DNA from: Halisarca cf. caerulea
Lineage: Eukaryota > Porifera > Demospongiae > Chondrillida > Halisarcidae
Assembly: GCA_963170055.1 (NCBI GenBank)
Contig: CAUJGJ010000336.1
Coordinates: 641,201-705,200, forward strand
DNA: 64,000 nt
Direction of reading: 5' to 3'
The position numbers and the translations under genes are program-made. Shown piece after piece: positions 1 through 18,338 of this stretch (position 1 is its first letter; each line of letters starts with the position of its first letter). The notes under the pieces were generated by a model. It was not told where the DNA came from. It worked only from the letters and a program-made list of their open reading frames with translations, and made no database searches.

Positions 1-301
1 AGGAATACAAGGAGAATGTAGTGTTTCGAAAACCTAAACAGATATTCTTCTATGTCTTCTGTTCTACATATCTACAGTCTCTTCAAGGTCAAAAAGTACG
101 TAATTAACAGCTTTTGTGCCAACAATCATAGTCAGTGTCTGATCTAATAGGTTTAGGTGATATACGTAGGTGTGCAATTCTCCAAAGTAAATTCAGAACC
201 ATTGGTCTACAGGCAGGGTTCTATCCAGCAGAAGGGGGAGGGGGGGAACTTCCACCCCAAACTCTCCAACTTTCTCCTCCAAAAATTGTAGTGTAAAATT
301 T
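1..301. other. Left-edge non-coding stretch
   Basis: No convincing exon is visible. It lies downstream of the last recognised exon of the minus-strand beta-helix gene, so it is probably intron of that gene. It contains a short G-rich run near 235-246. Confidence 0.4.
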
Positions 302-671
302 GAGAAGGCCCTACTTGAATGTCAAAATCAACCTTGAAAGGCCCAAAATGGCCTCAGATACCACCTTATATGACCTAAAAACTCAAATTTTCCCTGGGGG
401 AGTATATTCTCCGACCCCCTAGTTATAGATGTATATCTACGATCCCACATACACATCTGCACCTCATTACAACACGACGGGCATGTCTTGCATTGACTGT
501 AATACTGAAGCTTAAAGAGAATTCAATCCTAGATAGAACCCTGATAGGTGTTGAGTGTCAGATCAGCACCAGAAGTCTGGTCATCACATCATGTCATTTG
601 AGAATCACAAATGAGTCTGAAGGAATCTCAGAAGGCATAGAATTCAAAAATTTTATGGGAGAGCATATCCC

Positions 672-764
<93 letters not shown>

Positions 765-830
765 ACACACACACACACACACACACACCTCCCTCCTTGA
801 GTGGTTCTCCCAGTCAACTGTACAGATGCC
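302..830. repeat. Dispersed repeat, copy A, overlapping an exon end
   Basis: This stretch is repeated with clear similarity at 3930-4620 inside a GST intron. Shared blocks are the segment starting gaaggccctacttga, the segment around 510-670 ending gggagagcat, the CA tract, and a final block of about 40 bp (cctccctccttg through cagatg). That last block is the 3' end of exon 2 of the beta-helix gene, so the repeat spans an exon/intron boundary. A weaker relative in the opposite orientation lies near 16385-16610. Confidence 0.75.
674..788. repeat. (CA)n microsatellite, GT on the gene's sense strand
   Basis: A long CA tract with two small interruptions. On the minus strand it reads GT and starts exactly at the proposed 5' splice site of beta-helix exon 2. 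Confidence 0.95.
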
Positions 831-2275
831 GAAAGTGAAATGGCAGAACCTGAAAAAATGGCTGAATTTCCAGTAAATACAGAATCCAACACGGTAACAT
901 CCACACTTGCAGCAGCCAAAACAGACGCAGACACAATGTACAGAGCTCCCGCATAGTTTGCTTGATTGTGTGAAAATACATTGTTCGAAAGTACCAGAAC
1001 ATTCCGAAGGTTAAGATGGCTACCTTCGTAGAGTGTTACACCCACTGCCCCACCTCCATTGTTTACAAGTGCAGTAGGTAATACGCTTATTCTGTTGTTT
1101 GTAAACATGCTGTTGCTTATCATTACACTCAGTCCAGTCGAGATATGATGCAGAAATACATGCAGACCTCCTGCATTGAGTGTTGCCTTGTTACTAGTAA
1201 ACTGACAGTCGGATACAACCAGTTCTAGATCAGTTGAATTGTATACAACAACAGACATGCCTCCTCCTCGCCCAAGGAAGGTTGTAAGATAGTCATTGTT
1301 TGGGGACGGATTTCCAAAATCATTTTCACTTATCTCCGAAGACAAATTCACAAAGAAACTTTGTCTCACTGTGAAGAACCGTGGTGAGGGCATTGCACTG
1401 CTGCTGCTGACAGACAGACCACCTGAGCTACCTCGAAACCTGTCCTGGGTGTACTCTGTAGTCGACGTCGAGTTTGCAAACACACAATCCTCCACCACGA
1501 CATTGGTACAATCGTAGATGTTCACTCCTCCACCTCCATGGAACGATCTGCAGATCAGCAGGAAAAAGGCAACGCTATAATTCAACACACATGTACGTAT
1601 AGTGTAATGTACCATGTACACCAACACCAGTCATACGGTCTAACCTATGGCCTGACCTATGGTGTAAGTATAGTCTTCCTGTAAAGCTGTGGGATCAATT
1701 CTCATAAACAAGAACTACAATAGAGAAACTAGCGCTGACCCATCCCACATTGTGTGAGCATAGATCTATGGTTCAAGCCTGTTACACACGTACGACAAGA
1801 TAGTTAGCAAGGGTGAAACACATTCTTGTCTGGACACGTCCAAAAGGACTTACTCGAATGTGGAGTTAAGGAGGTGGACTGTCTGGACGTTGATGAACTC
1901 CAAAGGGCGAGAACACGAGGTGATCTTCACTCCACTAAGCTCGGCGAAATCAGCGTCTCTGACAACGAATCCGGCATTTGACGAGTTGCAGGCAATAGAA
2001 ACACTATCCACGGGTACAGAAGGCAGAGGTTTAAGAGATAAGCTTATGTTTCTGACCTCTATCCTCTCAGACAAATAATATTCCCCTGAATCGAACAAGA
2101 ACGTTGAATTAGGACAATGTGCTTGTTTCTCCAAACAGCGGGCGATATCTTCTCCAGGCGAGCATGTGGTATTGGTAGGACTAGAACACTGAGCGTCCAC
2201 TCGTGAAACAGAAACGACTACGATAAAACCTAACGTTAACAAAGCGGTCCACATTACTTCACTTTCTGGATTCAT
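789..2275 (-). CDS. Right-handed beta-helix (pectin-lyase-fold) surface protein, 5' part
   Basis: Two minus-strand exons, 1854-2275 and 789-1547, join in frame (donor GTAAGT at 1853, acceptor CTGCAG before 1547). They encode about 393 residues. The start at 2275 opens a typical signal peptide (residues 1 to about 28, hydrophobic core LLTLGFIVVVSV, likely cut after VDA), followed by a Cys-rich N-terminal region with CSSPTNTTC. From about residue 100 there are irregular repeats of the type VVVEDCVF, VVSDCQFTSNKA, VMISNSMFTNNRI and VTVLDSVFTGNSA with GGG turns, the parallel beta-helix pattern. The second exon ends at a GT microsatellite that supplies the donor, and later exons must lie beyond the left edge. 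Such proteins form large families in sponges and other invertebrates. The function is unknown; a role at the cell surface or in the matrix is inferred. Confidence 0.75.
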
Positions 2276-2571
2276 TTAAAACGATATTGATCCATGTTCG
2301 GGTCACGCACTGGACAGGATAAGATTCGCATCTAATTATAATTATTTCTTTATATGGCATCATCATAATAGATACTCAAACCCCTATGTGGTATCATAGA
2401 CCCTACGGCTATATTATGGGGTCTATGATGGTAAAAGCAGCACATCAGCTTCGATCAGCTGGATACCTATTGTCACTTCCGAATCACCTGTATCACGTAG
2501 GACCAGATCACACACCAAGCGCACCAGTATAGCCTGGTTGTCAGTAGAACTTGCTGGTTGTCCATCAACAC
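2276..2571. other. Upstream region of the beta-helix gene
   Basis: No coding exon is seen. It must hold the promoter of the minus-strand beta-helix gene. A short hairpin lies at about 2390-2435 (arms tatcatagaccc and ggggtctatgat). Confidence 0.4.
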
Positions 2572-3265
2572 AGCTCTCTAGTAGTAATAGTAACAGTAGA
2601 GTAATAATACATCACACAGTTCTATATTCTTTGATTTTCACGCAACATAATATGCCATGTATTTCTACTGCTGTGCTGTAAACTCCAAATAATAATAATC
2701 ATTGCCAATTATAAGTGTTCAAGTTCAATCTTGTTTCGTATGCAATATCCAAGCAGATACCTTCGATTCTCTCAACTGGACAGCATGCGGTACATCAGAA
2801 GTTCATGCATGCACAGATGAGGCAATTATCAAAGCTTTTAGCTCATGCCTCCTAACCCAGATGGTATATTCATACTCCTAACAATTAAAAGGAATACAAA
2901 ATTTTGTTCACTGAAATTTCACGAAAATTTGCTACCACAGAATCTCTCTATAAACCAGACCCAAAACTGCAGCCATGTACCCACCCCTTCCCATTGTGGA
3001 AACATCGCTGCACTGGAGTAAGATGATTCGCCATGCTTTGCCACAGCAGGGCTCATGGCACTGCGGAGACCTGGGGAGACCACAGAGATGATAGAAGACT
3101 GTACGGAGATTAGAGGTTATAGACACTACAGAAACTACAAAGAGAATTGAACTACGGAGACTACAGAGTATACGGAGATTATAGAGAGACTTAGGTGTAC
3201 ATGGGAGGTTATTGCACAATATACAAAGACTATTGCCTAATATTAGGTACAATATCATCATGTGC

Positions 3266-3333
3266 CATTAGTCCAGCCAGCTGCGACCCACGTTAACATG
3301 TACAAACGTGGGTCTCAGCTAGCTAAACTAATG
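3266..3333. repeat. Hairpin in the 3' flank of GST copy 1
   Basis: An imperfect inverted repeat with arms of about 28 bp (cattagtccagccagctg with gacccacgtt, and its complement) around an aacatgtac loop. It is conserved in the other duplicate at 8339-8406. Confidence 0.7.
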
Positions 3334-3463
3334 TGTCATCAGCCCACAACAGGAACTAAAGTGTAATAGACTGGAGCCAGTGAAAATCACACACAATATA
3401 ATACAAACACTAAATCTGAAAACAATCTCCTCAATCTCTCAATCTCTATAGACATGCTACTAT

Positions 3464-4526
3464 TTACAGTTTGGCCTTTTTTGCTCCGAAGATGTCCTTA
3501 TCCCGAGCAAAATAGACCCATTTGTGAACTTCATCAAAGTGAGGGTTGAGCTCCTTCTGGCAGTCCTTCAACCACCGCTCGATGTTGGGATGCCCTGCCT
3601 CGAGGTGCTCCCACACTATCCAGTACTGAGTGAGCTCGCATATTGCCTGCAGGTCTGCAACGGTGATCTCATCGCTGCAGATGTACTTTGTGTCCTTCAG
3701 GAAGTAGTTTTCCAGTCTGTCTATGGATGTGGAGGCTGTGTTTTGTGCCACTTTCAGGACATGTGCTTTCGGTTCCTTGCCCAACATTTTAGGTTGTACG
3801 TACTACAAAACAAGATTTGAGATAAAGAAAAATAAGGACTGTTCAGTATTAATGCAATACTACAAGTATATATGTCTATGACACTGCACATAATTCCCTG
3901 TAGCCAATTATGCAAATGACTATATAGAGAAGGCCCTACTTGACCGTCAAAATCAACCTTGAATGGTCCAAAATGGCCTCCGATATCACCTTATATTACC
4001 TAAAAACTTCAATTTTCCCTGGGGGAGCATACCCCAGGACCCACCTATATGTACCCCTATGATCCCACATGCATATCGGCATCTCCTTACATCACTGCAC
4101 AGCATGTGTTATATACGCATAGAGGATATCATGTACGTACATACAAAAACTAGAGGCATGTCTTGTGTGGCAGACATGAACTGTAATATTGAAGCTTCCT
4201 CCTACCCCCCTACCCAAAAAATTTAATCCTACGTAGGTAGAACCCTGATAGGTGTTAACTGTCAGATTAGCACCAGAAATCTGGGCATCAAATCATGATA
4301 TTTGAGAACCAGAAGTGAGTCTGAAGCGATTTAAGGTATAAAATTCAAAAATTTAATGGGAGAGCATGCTCCCATACCCCACTTGAAAGCACGCTATTGC
4401 ACACATTCCCTCCCCGCCCCCCATTTTTATAAGTATTATTTTGTCCCTCCCCCTTACCCATTTTTCTAAATGAAACCCTGAACACACACACACACACACC
4501 ACACACACACACACAAACACACACAC

Positions 4527-4579
<53 letters not shown>

Positions 4580-4777
4580 CTCCCTCCTTGGGTGGTTCTC
4601 CCAGTCAACTGCACAGATGGTAAAAAAATTATGGGAGAGCATGCCCCCAGACCTTCCTAGAAGGCACGCCATTGCCCGCACTCCCTTCAACCCCCCCCCC
4701 CCCCCCCGGCCCCCAATTTTTTAAAAGTAATATATTGTCCCCCCTTGCTCATTTTTCGAAATGAACCTCTGAACACA

Positions 4778-4815
<38 letters not shown>

Positions 4816-6100
4816 CGCGCGCGCGCACACACACACGCACGCACGCACACACACACCTTCATGAAGAACACTCTGGCTACCCATCTCAGGTTCTGCCCAT
4901 GCCAGTGCAGGTACTGGTCCACCTTTATCCTTTGCTGCAGGTTGCTAGGATACCAATGGTCAGGGAGCTTGTACTTCTGAACAAGATACGGCATGATAGC
5001 AGCACTGCAAGTGGAGATGTACAGATTCAGTGGCATACAGACATCAAATCAAGCAGCTGGTAGAATTACATAAGAACAGAAACCAGTTCAACATGTTATC
5101 AGTGAATTACTGCACACTGTAATTCGCTCAAGCAGAATTGCTTGCTACTTGTGTGAAATTGTTATATCCATGGTTTATTACTACAGTGGAGTCTGTCTTA
5201 AATCTGTCCATAGAGACCGTTAGAGGCTCATCCAGAAACCACTAATGCGGTACCTCTGCATAAAGACCACGTGTCTACAGAGGACCACCTGTCTACAGAG
5301 GACCACGTGTCTACAGAGGACCACTTGTCTACAGAGGACCACTTGTCTACAGAGGGTACTATTATTTGGTCCCTGGAGTGGTCTTCACATGCAAGTTTCC
5401 TTTCGAGGTTCAACTGCATACGATTACAGATACTCTACTCTGGGTAGCTATGGTGGTGTATACACATGCACGTCACTGATAAGGTATCCGGCATACATTA
5501 GACACATCTTACAGGGCAGTCCTACCACTGGGGCCACCCCTGGGGGTAGGGCTGTCCTGCAGGGGTGGTCTACTCTAAGAAAGCCTACAAAAAACAATTG
5601 AAAAGAAATCAAGATACATGGTTTAACTAATGCTTGTGCCAGCGTTATCAAATCTTTCGTGAGACGCCCATTTCTTTCTCCGAGGACTACAACTTGGATT
5701 TCCCTCACCTTTCGAACAACGGGAATCCACCGTCGTCCACTGAAGGTACTGTCTTGTTCGGATTAACCTCTGCCAGTGCCTCGTTCGTGAGTTGCTCACC
5801 TGTGATAAACACAGAGAGATGAACGAGATTTCAAGGCTTCTCAAGGGATTCATGGCGTAAAATGAGAGGGGATTCGATGAAATAGGCGGTGCTAGTTACG
5901 AAAACATCCCAGATGGAACTGCATATGCGGGGAATGCTTGGTGCTTCAAGCTGGACCGAGCTGGACGTAGACTTCTCGCAGAGCTTACCTTTACCAACAT
6001 TTATTACTTGTTCTTCGAAAGGAATGCTGTTGGCTTTCAACAGCATCAGAACCGCCCTGCACGGCTGGGAAAAAGAATCGAAGAAAACTTTCAGCGCCAT
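3464..6100 (-). CDS. Theta-class glutathione S-transferase, copy 1
   Basis: Four minus-strand exons, 5989-6100, 5709-5799, 4857-5004 and 3464-3802, join without a frame break into 229 residues, the usual theta-GST length. All introns are GT-AG. The N-terminal thioredoxin-like domain carries SFSQPCRA, with Ser11 in the position of the theta-class catalytic serine, then VNPNKTVPSVDDGGFPLFES with the cis-Pro (TVPS) and glutathione-gamma-Glu binding ES. The alpha-helical C-terminal domain includes ICSDEITVADL. It should conjugate glutathione to electrophiles. The protein ends in AKL, a consensus-type PTS1, so peroxisomal import is possible (inference). It has a near-identical tandem copy at 8538-10500. 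Its intron 3 holds a repeat insertion absent from that copy. Confidence 0.93.
3913..4830. mobile_element. Repeat insertion in intron 3 of GST copy 1
   Basis: The two GST copies match up to ccctgtagccaattatg and match again from the CA/GCAC tract before exon 3. In between, copy 1 has about 0.9 kb that copy 2 lacks. The inserted DNA is homologous to 302-830 and includes about 40 bp equivalent to the 3' end of beta-helix exon 2. Within it a block (4357-4500) is repeated at 4628-4790. No transposase is visible, so the mechanism is open. Deletion from copy 2 is the alternative. Confidence 0.75.
4483..4576. repeat. (CA)n microsatellite in GST copy 1 intron 3
   Basis: An interrupted CA tract, GT on the sense strand of the GST gene, inside the inserted repeat. 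Confidence 0.9.
4771..4856. repeat. CA/GCAC tract abutting the GST exon 3 donor
   Basis: CA, GC and GCAC repeats run directly into the 5' splice site of exon 3. The intron therefore begins gtgtgtgtgtgcgtgcgtgc on the sense strand. The same configuration is present in copy 2 (9000-9033). Confidence 0.9.
5264..5355. repeat. 18-bp minisatellite, 5 units, GST copy 1 intron 2
   Basis: Five direct units of about gaccacctgtctacagag. The homologous array in copy 2 has 18 units. Confidence 0.9.
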
Positions 6101-6169
6101 TTTCTCTTCGAATACAGATGAGGCGGTACCAAAAAACTTGAGTGGCGTGACATTTATCGGTTTCGAAAC

Positions 6170-6697
6170 TTATTGTGTTCAGATACAGAAACATGTTGAT
6201 TGTTGATTTACTGTCGTTACAAAGAGAACAAATACTGACTGACAACCAGAGGATAACCCTAGACACAAAGGGAACGTTTAATGTTGACTGACAAAGATGC
6301 TGTCAAAGTTTAGTAAAATCATAGATACTCCAACAACATGCATGCATGCAGGTTGTTGGAGTATCTATGGTAAAATTGAGGACATACTATTTTTGCAAGG
6401 AAGACATTAATTTTGCTTCTTTGTTGTTTTTAGTGCTAATTCACAATTTTTGCCTACTACCATGTTACACTAAGTCAAATTCATCACCAAACATCACATC
6501 ACCAAACATCACCATACTTGATCAATGTATAGATGTGTAATCTCAACATTTACATAGTGTTACTTTCTTGCTTTGACACAGACATGCGTCTTTTAGCACG
6601 TTTTTGTACCCCTGAAATAGTATAATTTTTGTGAATGTCCTAAAATTGCCATACATGCATGACAATTACAAAAATGCAATGTGCAAGAACAAATTGT

Positions 6698-6761
<64 letters not shown>

Positions 6762-7648
6762 TGTGTGTGTGCATGCGAGCGTGTGCGTGTGTGTGTGTGT
6801 ATGTGTGTGACACAGTAGAATTTCACAAACTATTACAACCTTAATTCGGGACTGATACAACTAGGCTTACATGCATGCATATAATATATGCATATGGCCA
6901 TGGTTTTATATAATATATATAACCATGCAAGAATATTTTATTCTATATAGAGCTGCAAATTATATATAATCTTATATGTACAGCTGCATGCATGCATGCA
7001 GGTTGTTTGTAGTTTAATTGTTATTAATGATATATATTATTAGTTTTCTGGTAACTGTTTAGTGGGATTCATAAGGTCATGAATAATTAATGAGAAAGTC
7101 CAAACTGCTATTTCTCAGAAAGGAAATGGAATTGGAACTTGATACTCATGAACTAAAGGGAGTGTTTCAATATGCACATGCATAAAGCTACTGCACTATC
7201 GATATCGATCATTAATTGGAAGGGCGTAGCCCTTAACACTAGCTTGTTTAGCCAAGAATTGGGTTAGGGTTACAGCTCCTTCCAAGACTGTATAGAATGT
7301 ATAGGAAATCACCAAGCCCTGGCGTGGTTCATTCTGCAAAACCTTGAATTGCACAACACCCCCAAGTGTGGTAACAAATTGAAGCACTCGGTGTACTGGA
7401 TGCAAATATGGCCACATGTATACACACATACTAACCAAGATTCTCTTAGAACGCGAGCCAGCTAAACATAAAAGTACCATAAGCAAAGACCATGTACGTA
7501 GAGGGCAAGAGAGAACCTTTACCGAGCCGAACAAAGGCATTTCCAGGAAAATGAAGAGAGGAACAAAATACTACTTCACCTAGAACACTGCCAAAACACC
7601 AGCTTGAACAAAATAATTCGAGGCAGGCCGCACTCGCACGGGTTACTG
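6170..7648. other. Spacer between the two GST duplication units
   Basis: Unique DNA between the duplicated blocks. It includes a perfect small hairpin near 6318-6370 (arms catagatactccaacaac and complement) and a GT tract. ORF-like stretches on the minus strand at 7196-7700 have no recognisable product and no codon or splice support. Confidence 0.5.
6699..6808. repeat. (GT)n microsatellite, intergenic
   Basis: A GT tract with GC interruptions on the plus strand, outside any recognised gene. Confidence 0.9.
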
Positions 7649-8338
7649 AGCTCTCTAGTAGTAATAGTAATAGTAGGGTGATAATACTATTACTACTCAA
7701 TATAACACAGTTCTATTCTTTGATTTTCACGCAACATAATGTCATGTACTTCTACTGCTGTCTTGTAAACTCCAAATACTAATAATCAATTATAAGTATC
7801 AAGCTTAATCTTGTTTCGTATGCAATATCCAAGCAGATACCTTCCTCTCAACTGGACAACATGCGGTACATCGGAAGTTCATGCATGCACAGATGAGGCC
7901 ATTATCAAAGCTTTTAGCCCATGCCTCCTAACCCAGATGGTATATTCATACTCCTAACAATTAAAAAAGGGATACTAAATTTTGTTCAAAGTAATTTCAC
8001 AAAATTTACTACAGCAGAACCTCTTAATAATCCAGATATCAAAACTGCAGCCATGATTCACCCCTTCTAATGTGGACACATTGCACTGGAGCAAGGTGAT
8101 TCTCCATGCTTTGCCACAGCAGGGCTCATGGCACTGGGGAGACCTGGGGAGACTACAGAGATGATAGAAGACTATACGGAGATTAGAGGCTATAGACACT
8201 ACAGAAACTACAAAGAGAATTGAACTACGGAGACTACAGAGTATACAGAGATTATAGAGAGACTTAGGTGTACATGGGAGGTTATTGCACAATATACAAA
8301 GAATAATGCCAAATATTTGGTACATTCTCATCATGTGC

Positions 8339-8406
8339 CATTAGTCCAGCCAGCTGCGACCCACGTTCACATGTACAAACGTGGGTCTCAGCTAGTTGGA
8401 CTAATG
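8339..8406. repeat. Hairpin in the 3' flank of GST copy 2
   Basis: Counterpart of 3266-3333. The arms pair slightly better here (agtccagccagctg against cagctagttggact). Confidence 0.7.
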
Positions 8407-8537
8407 AGCCATCAGCCCACAACAGGAACTAAAGTGTAATAGACCAGAGCCAGTGAAAATCACACACAACATAAAACAAACACTAAAATCTGAAAACAAT
8501 CTCCTCAATCTCTCAATCTCTATAGACATGCTACTAT

Positions 8538-10500
8538 TTACAGTTTGGCCTTTTTTGCTCCGAAGAAGTCCTTATCCCGAGCAAAATAGACCCATTTGTG
8601 AACTTCATCAAAGTGAGGGTTGAGCTCCTTCTGGCAGTCCTTCAACCATCGCTCGATGTTGGGATGCCCTGCCTCGAGGTGCTCCCCCACCATCCAGTAC
8701 TGAGTGAGCTCGCATATTGCCTGCAGGTCTGCAACGGTGATCTCATCGCTGCAGATGTACTTTGTATCCTTCAGGAAGTAGTTTTCCAGTCTGTCTATGG
8801 ACGTGGAAGCAGTGTTTTGTGCCACTTTTAGGACAGGTGCTTTCGGTTCCTTGCCCAACATTTTAGGTTGTATATACTACAAAACAAGATTTGAGATAAC
8901 AAAGAAAATTAAGGACTGTTCAGTATTAATGCAATACTACAAGTATATATATGTGACATTGTACATAATTCCCTGTAGCCAATTATGTGGTGTATCGACA
9001 CACACACACACACGCACGCACGCACACACACACCTTCATGAAGAACACTCTGGCTACCCATCTCAGGTTCTGCCCATGCCAGTGCAGGTACTGGTCCACC
9101 TTTATCCTTTGCTGCAGGTTGCTAGGATACCAATGGTCAGGGAGCTTGTACTTCTGAACAAGATACGGCATGATAGCAGCACTGCAAGTGGAGATGTACA
9201 GATTCAGTGGTATACAGACATCAAATCAAGCAGCTGGTAGAATTGCATGAGAACAGAAACTGGTTCAACGTTATATCAGTGAATTACTGCACACTGTAAT
9301 TCGCTCCAGCACGATTGCTTGCTACTTGTGTGAAATTGTTATATCCATGGTTTATTACTACAGTAAAATCTGCCTTGAAGACCACCTGTCCACAGAGACC
9401 ATTAGAGGCTCATCCAGGAACCACTAATGCGGTACCTCTACAGGGGACCACCTGTCTACAGAGGACCACCTGTCTACAGAGGACCACCTGTCTACAGAGG
9501 ACCACTTGTCTACAGAGGACCACCTGTCTACAGAGGACCACTTGTCTACAGAGGACCACCTGTCTACAGGGGACCACCTGTCTACAGGGGACCACCTGTC
9601 TACAGAGGACCACCTGTCTACAGGGGACCACTTGTCTACAGGGGACCACTTGTCTACAGAGGACCACTTGTCTACAGAGGACCACTTGTCTACAGAGGAC
9701 CACCTGTCTACAGGGGACCACTTGTCTACAGAGGACCACTTGTCTACAGAGGACCACTTGTCTACAGAGGGTACTATTATTTGATCCCTGGAGTGGTCTT
9801 TACATTCAAGTTTTCCTTTCGAGGTTCAAATGCATACGATAACAGATACTCTACTCTAGACAGCTATGGTGTGGTCACGTACGTACACACGTACGTCACT
9901 GATAAGGTATCCAGCATACATTAGACACATCTTACAGGGTAGTCCTACCACTGGGGCCACCCCTGGGGGTAAGGCTATCCTGCAGGGGTGGTCTACTCTA
10001 ACAAAGCCTACAAAAACAATTGAAAACTAATGCTTGTGCCAGCGTTATCAAATCTTTCGTGAGATGCCCATTTCTTTCTCCGAGGACTACAACTTGGATT
10101 TTCCTCACCTCTCGAACAACGGGAATCCACCGTCGTCCACTGAAGGTACTGTCTTGTTCGGATTAACCTCTGCCAGTGCCTCGTTCATGAGGTGCTCACC
10201 TGTGATAAACACAAAAAGATGAGTGAGAGTTCAAGGCTTCTCAAGGGATTCATGGCGTAAAATGAGAGGGGATTCGATGAAATAGGCGGTGCTAGTTACG
10301 AAAACATCCCAGATGGGACTGCATATGCGGGGAATGCTTGGTGCTTCAAGCTGGACCGAGCTGGACGTAGATTTCTTGCAGAGCTTACCTTTAGCAATAT
10401 TTATTACTTGTCCTTCGAAAGGAATGCTGTTGGCTTTCAACAGCATCAGAACCGCCCTGCACGGCTGGGAAAAAGAATCAAAGAAAACTTTCAGCGCCAT
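8538..10500 (-). CDS. Theta-class glutathione S-transferase, copy 2
   Basis: Four minus-strand exons, 10389-10500, 10109-10199, 9034-9181 and 8538-8876, have the same lengths (112, 91, 148 and 339 nt) and phases as copy 1 and give 229 residues. Ser11, the TVPS/ES glutathione-binding segment and the terminal AKL are kept. Differences from copy 1 are few and conservative, for example GQVINIAKG against EQVINVGKG, KAPV against KAHV, and YWMVGEH against YWIVWEH, so both genes look functional. Intron 3 is compact. Intron 2 contains an 18-unit minisatellite. The start codon lies 168 bp from the divergent sphingomyelinase start, which suggests a shared promoter region (inference). Confidence 0.93.
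9430..9770. repeat. 18-bp minisatellite, 18 units, GST copy 2 intron 2
   Basis: Eighteen direct units of gaccac(c/t)tgtctacag(a/g)g. The unit length is a multiple of three with no stops, so spurious long reading frames appear on both strands. Confidence 0.95.
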
Positions 10501-10668
10501 TTTCTCTTCTAATACAGAGGAGGCGGTACCAAAAAAATCTAACAAGAATCGAGAGTGGCGTGACACTTTTCGGTTTCGAAACAGCATCTGCAGGCGGCTT
10601 ACATGGTCCAGTGAGCGACAGTTTACTCTCAAGTGGAGGAGCACATTACCGCTCCAAACCGTTGGATC
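10501..10668. promoter_or_regulatory. Putative bidirectional promoter, GST copy 2 / sphingomyelinase
   Basis: Only 168 bp separate the divergent start codons at 10500 (minus) and 10669 (plus). No TATA box is obvious. The duplication that made GST copy 1 ends inside this stretch (at 10582), so the two GST copies differ in upstream sequence beyond about 80 bp. The regulatory role is inferred from geometry. Confidence 0.5.
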
Positions 10669-17790
<7,122 letters not shown>

Positions 17791-18332
17791 TAATTTTATG
17801 AGTTCAATTTTAGTTTATTAATACTAATTATAGTCCTGGTTTTTATTGTATTTAATTAATATGCATATTAAGTTGTGTTAACTTAAAGTTCCTGTGTGAT
17901 GTTTAGCTTATTGATTCATTTGATTTATTGTAATTCTCTCCATGAATAATAATTATAGTAGTGTGCATATTTTTGTATTTTGTGAAAGTATCAATGCGGA
18001 ATTCGAATACAATGTCGTGCACTGTTGTTTGATGACTTAATTTGCATAAGCCGATATGTGACTACATATCATATTGTGTGCATGTATAATAATTATTACT
18101 AATAATCCTACATGATTGTCATGCACCAATCAAAAATATACTATTATATATAGCTATATACTGATGCAGGACGGTGTATCTGTACCGCACGGGTATATAT
18201 TATAACAGCTAGATCCTATATTATAGCTATATATTATAGAAGTGCCCTTTAATTTGTCACAATGTAATGCTGACGTTTAATTGTTTACAGGACATTGTGC
18301 TAGATTCAAGCATGCAGATCGACACTATAATC

Positions 18333-18338
18333 AATAAA
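18333..18338 (+). terminator. Candidate polyadenylation signal AATAAA
   Basis: A plus-strand AATAAA about 540 bp after the sphingomyelinase stop codon. The assignment is by position only. Confidence 0.3.

Larger units (their letters stand above)
2572..6169. repeat. Tandem segmental duplication, left unit with GST copy 1
   Basis: This unit matches 7649-10582 in direct orientation. The left border is at agctctctagtagtaatag (2572 and 7649). The right border is just after cggtttcgaaac (6169 and 10582). Both units contain a complete GST gene and its flanks. The left unit is longer because it carries the insertion at 3913-4830. Confidence 0.9.
7649..10582. repeat. Tandem segmental duplication, right unit with GST copy 2
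   Basis: Direct duplicate of 2572-6169. The right border (10582) falls inside the short region between GST copy 2 and the sphingomyelinase gene, so copy 1 has only part of that upstream region. Confidence 0.9.

Noticed and set aside
594..788. Cys-Val or His-Thr repeat reading frames here and at about 4350-5036, 6590-6860, 10884-11373, 17170-17498, 19200-19690, 22367-23486, 47560-48118 and 48847-49229
   Set aside because: These are translations of (GT)n/(CA)n microsatellites, which are open in several frames on both strands. They have no protein support.
2932..3261. Minus-strand frame of about 109 codons, repeated at 7975-8334
   Set aside because: It is conserved only because it lies in the tandem duplication. 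It consists largely of agactacagag-type repeats downstream of the GST stop, with no signature of selection or domain.
7196..7700. Minus-strand frames with signal-peptide-like and hydrophobic segments
   Set aside because: They cross the duplication border, overlap each other in different frames and have no recognisable domain or splice structure.
9430..9770. Possible CRISPR-like array
   Set aside because: The units are contiguous without unique spacers, and the context is a eukaryotic intron.
9315..9924. Long frames with TTCLQR, YRGPPV or CRQVV repeats on both strands
   Set aside because: They come from the 18-bp minisatellite whose unit length is divisible by three. It lies in GST copy 2 intron 2 and correct splicing removes it.
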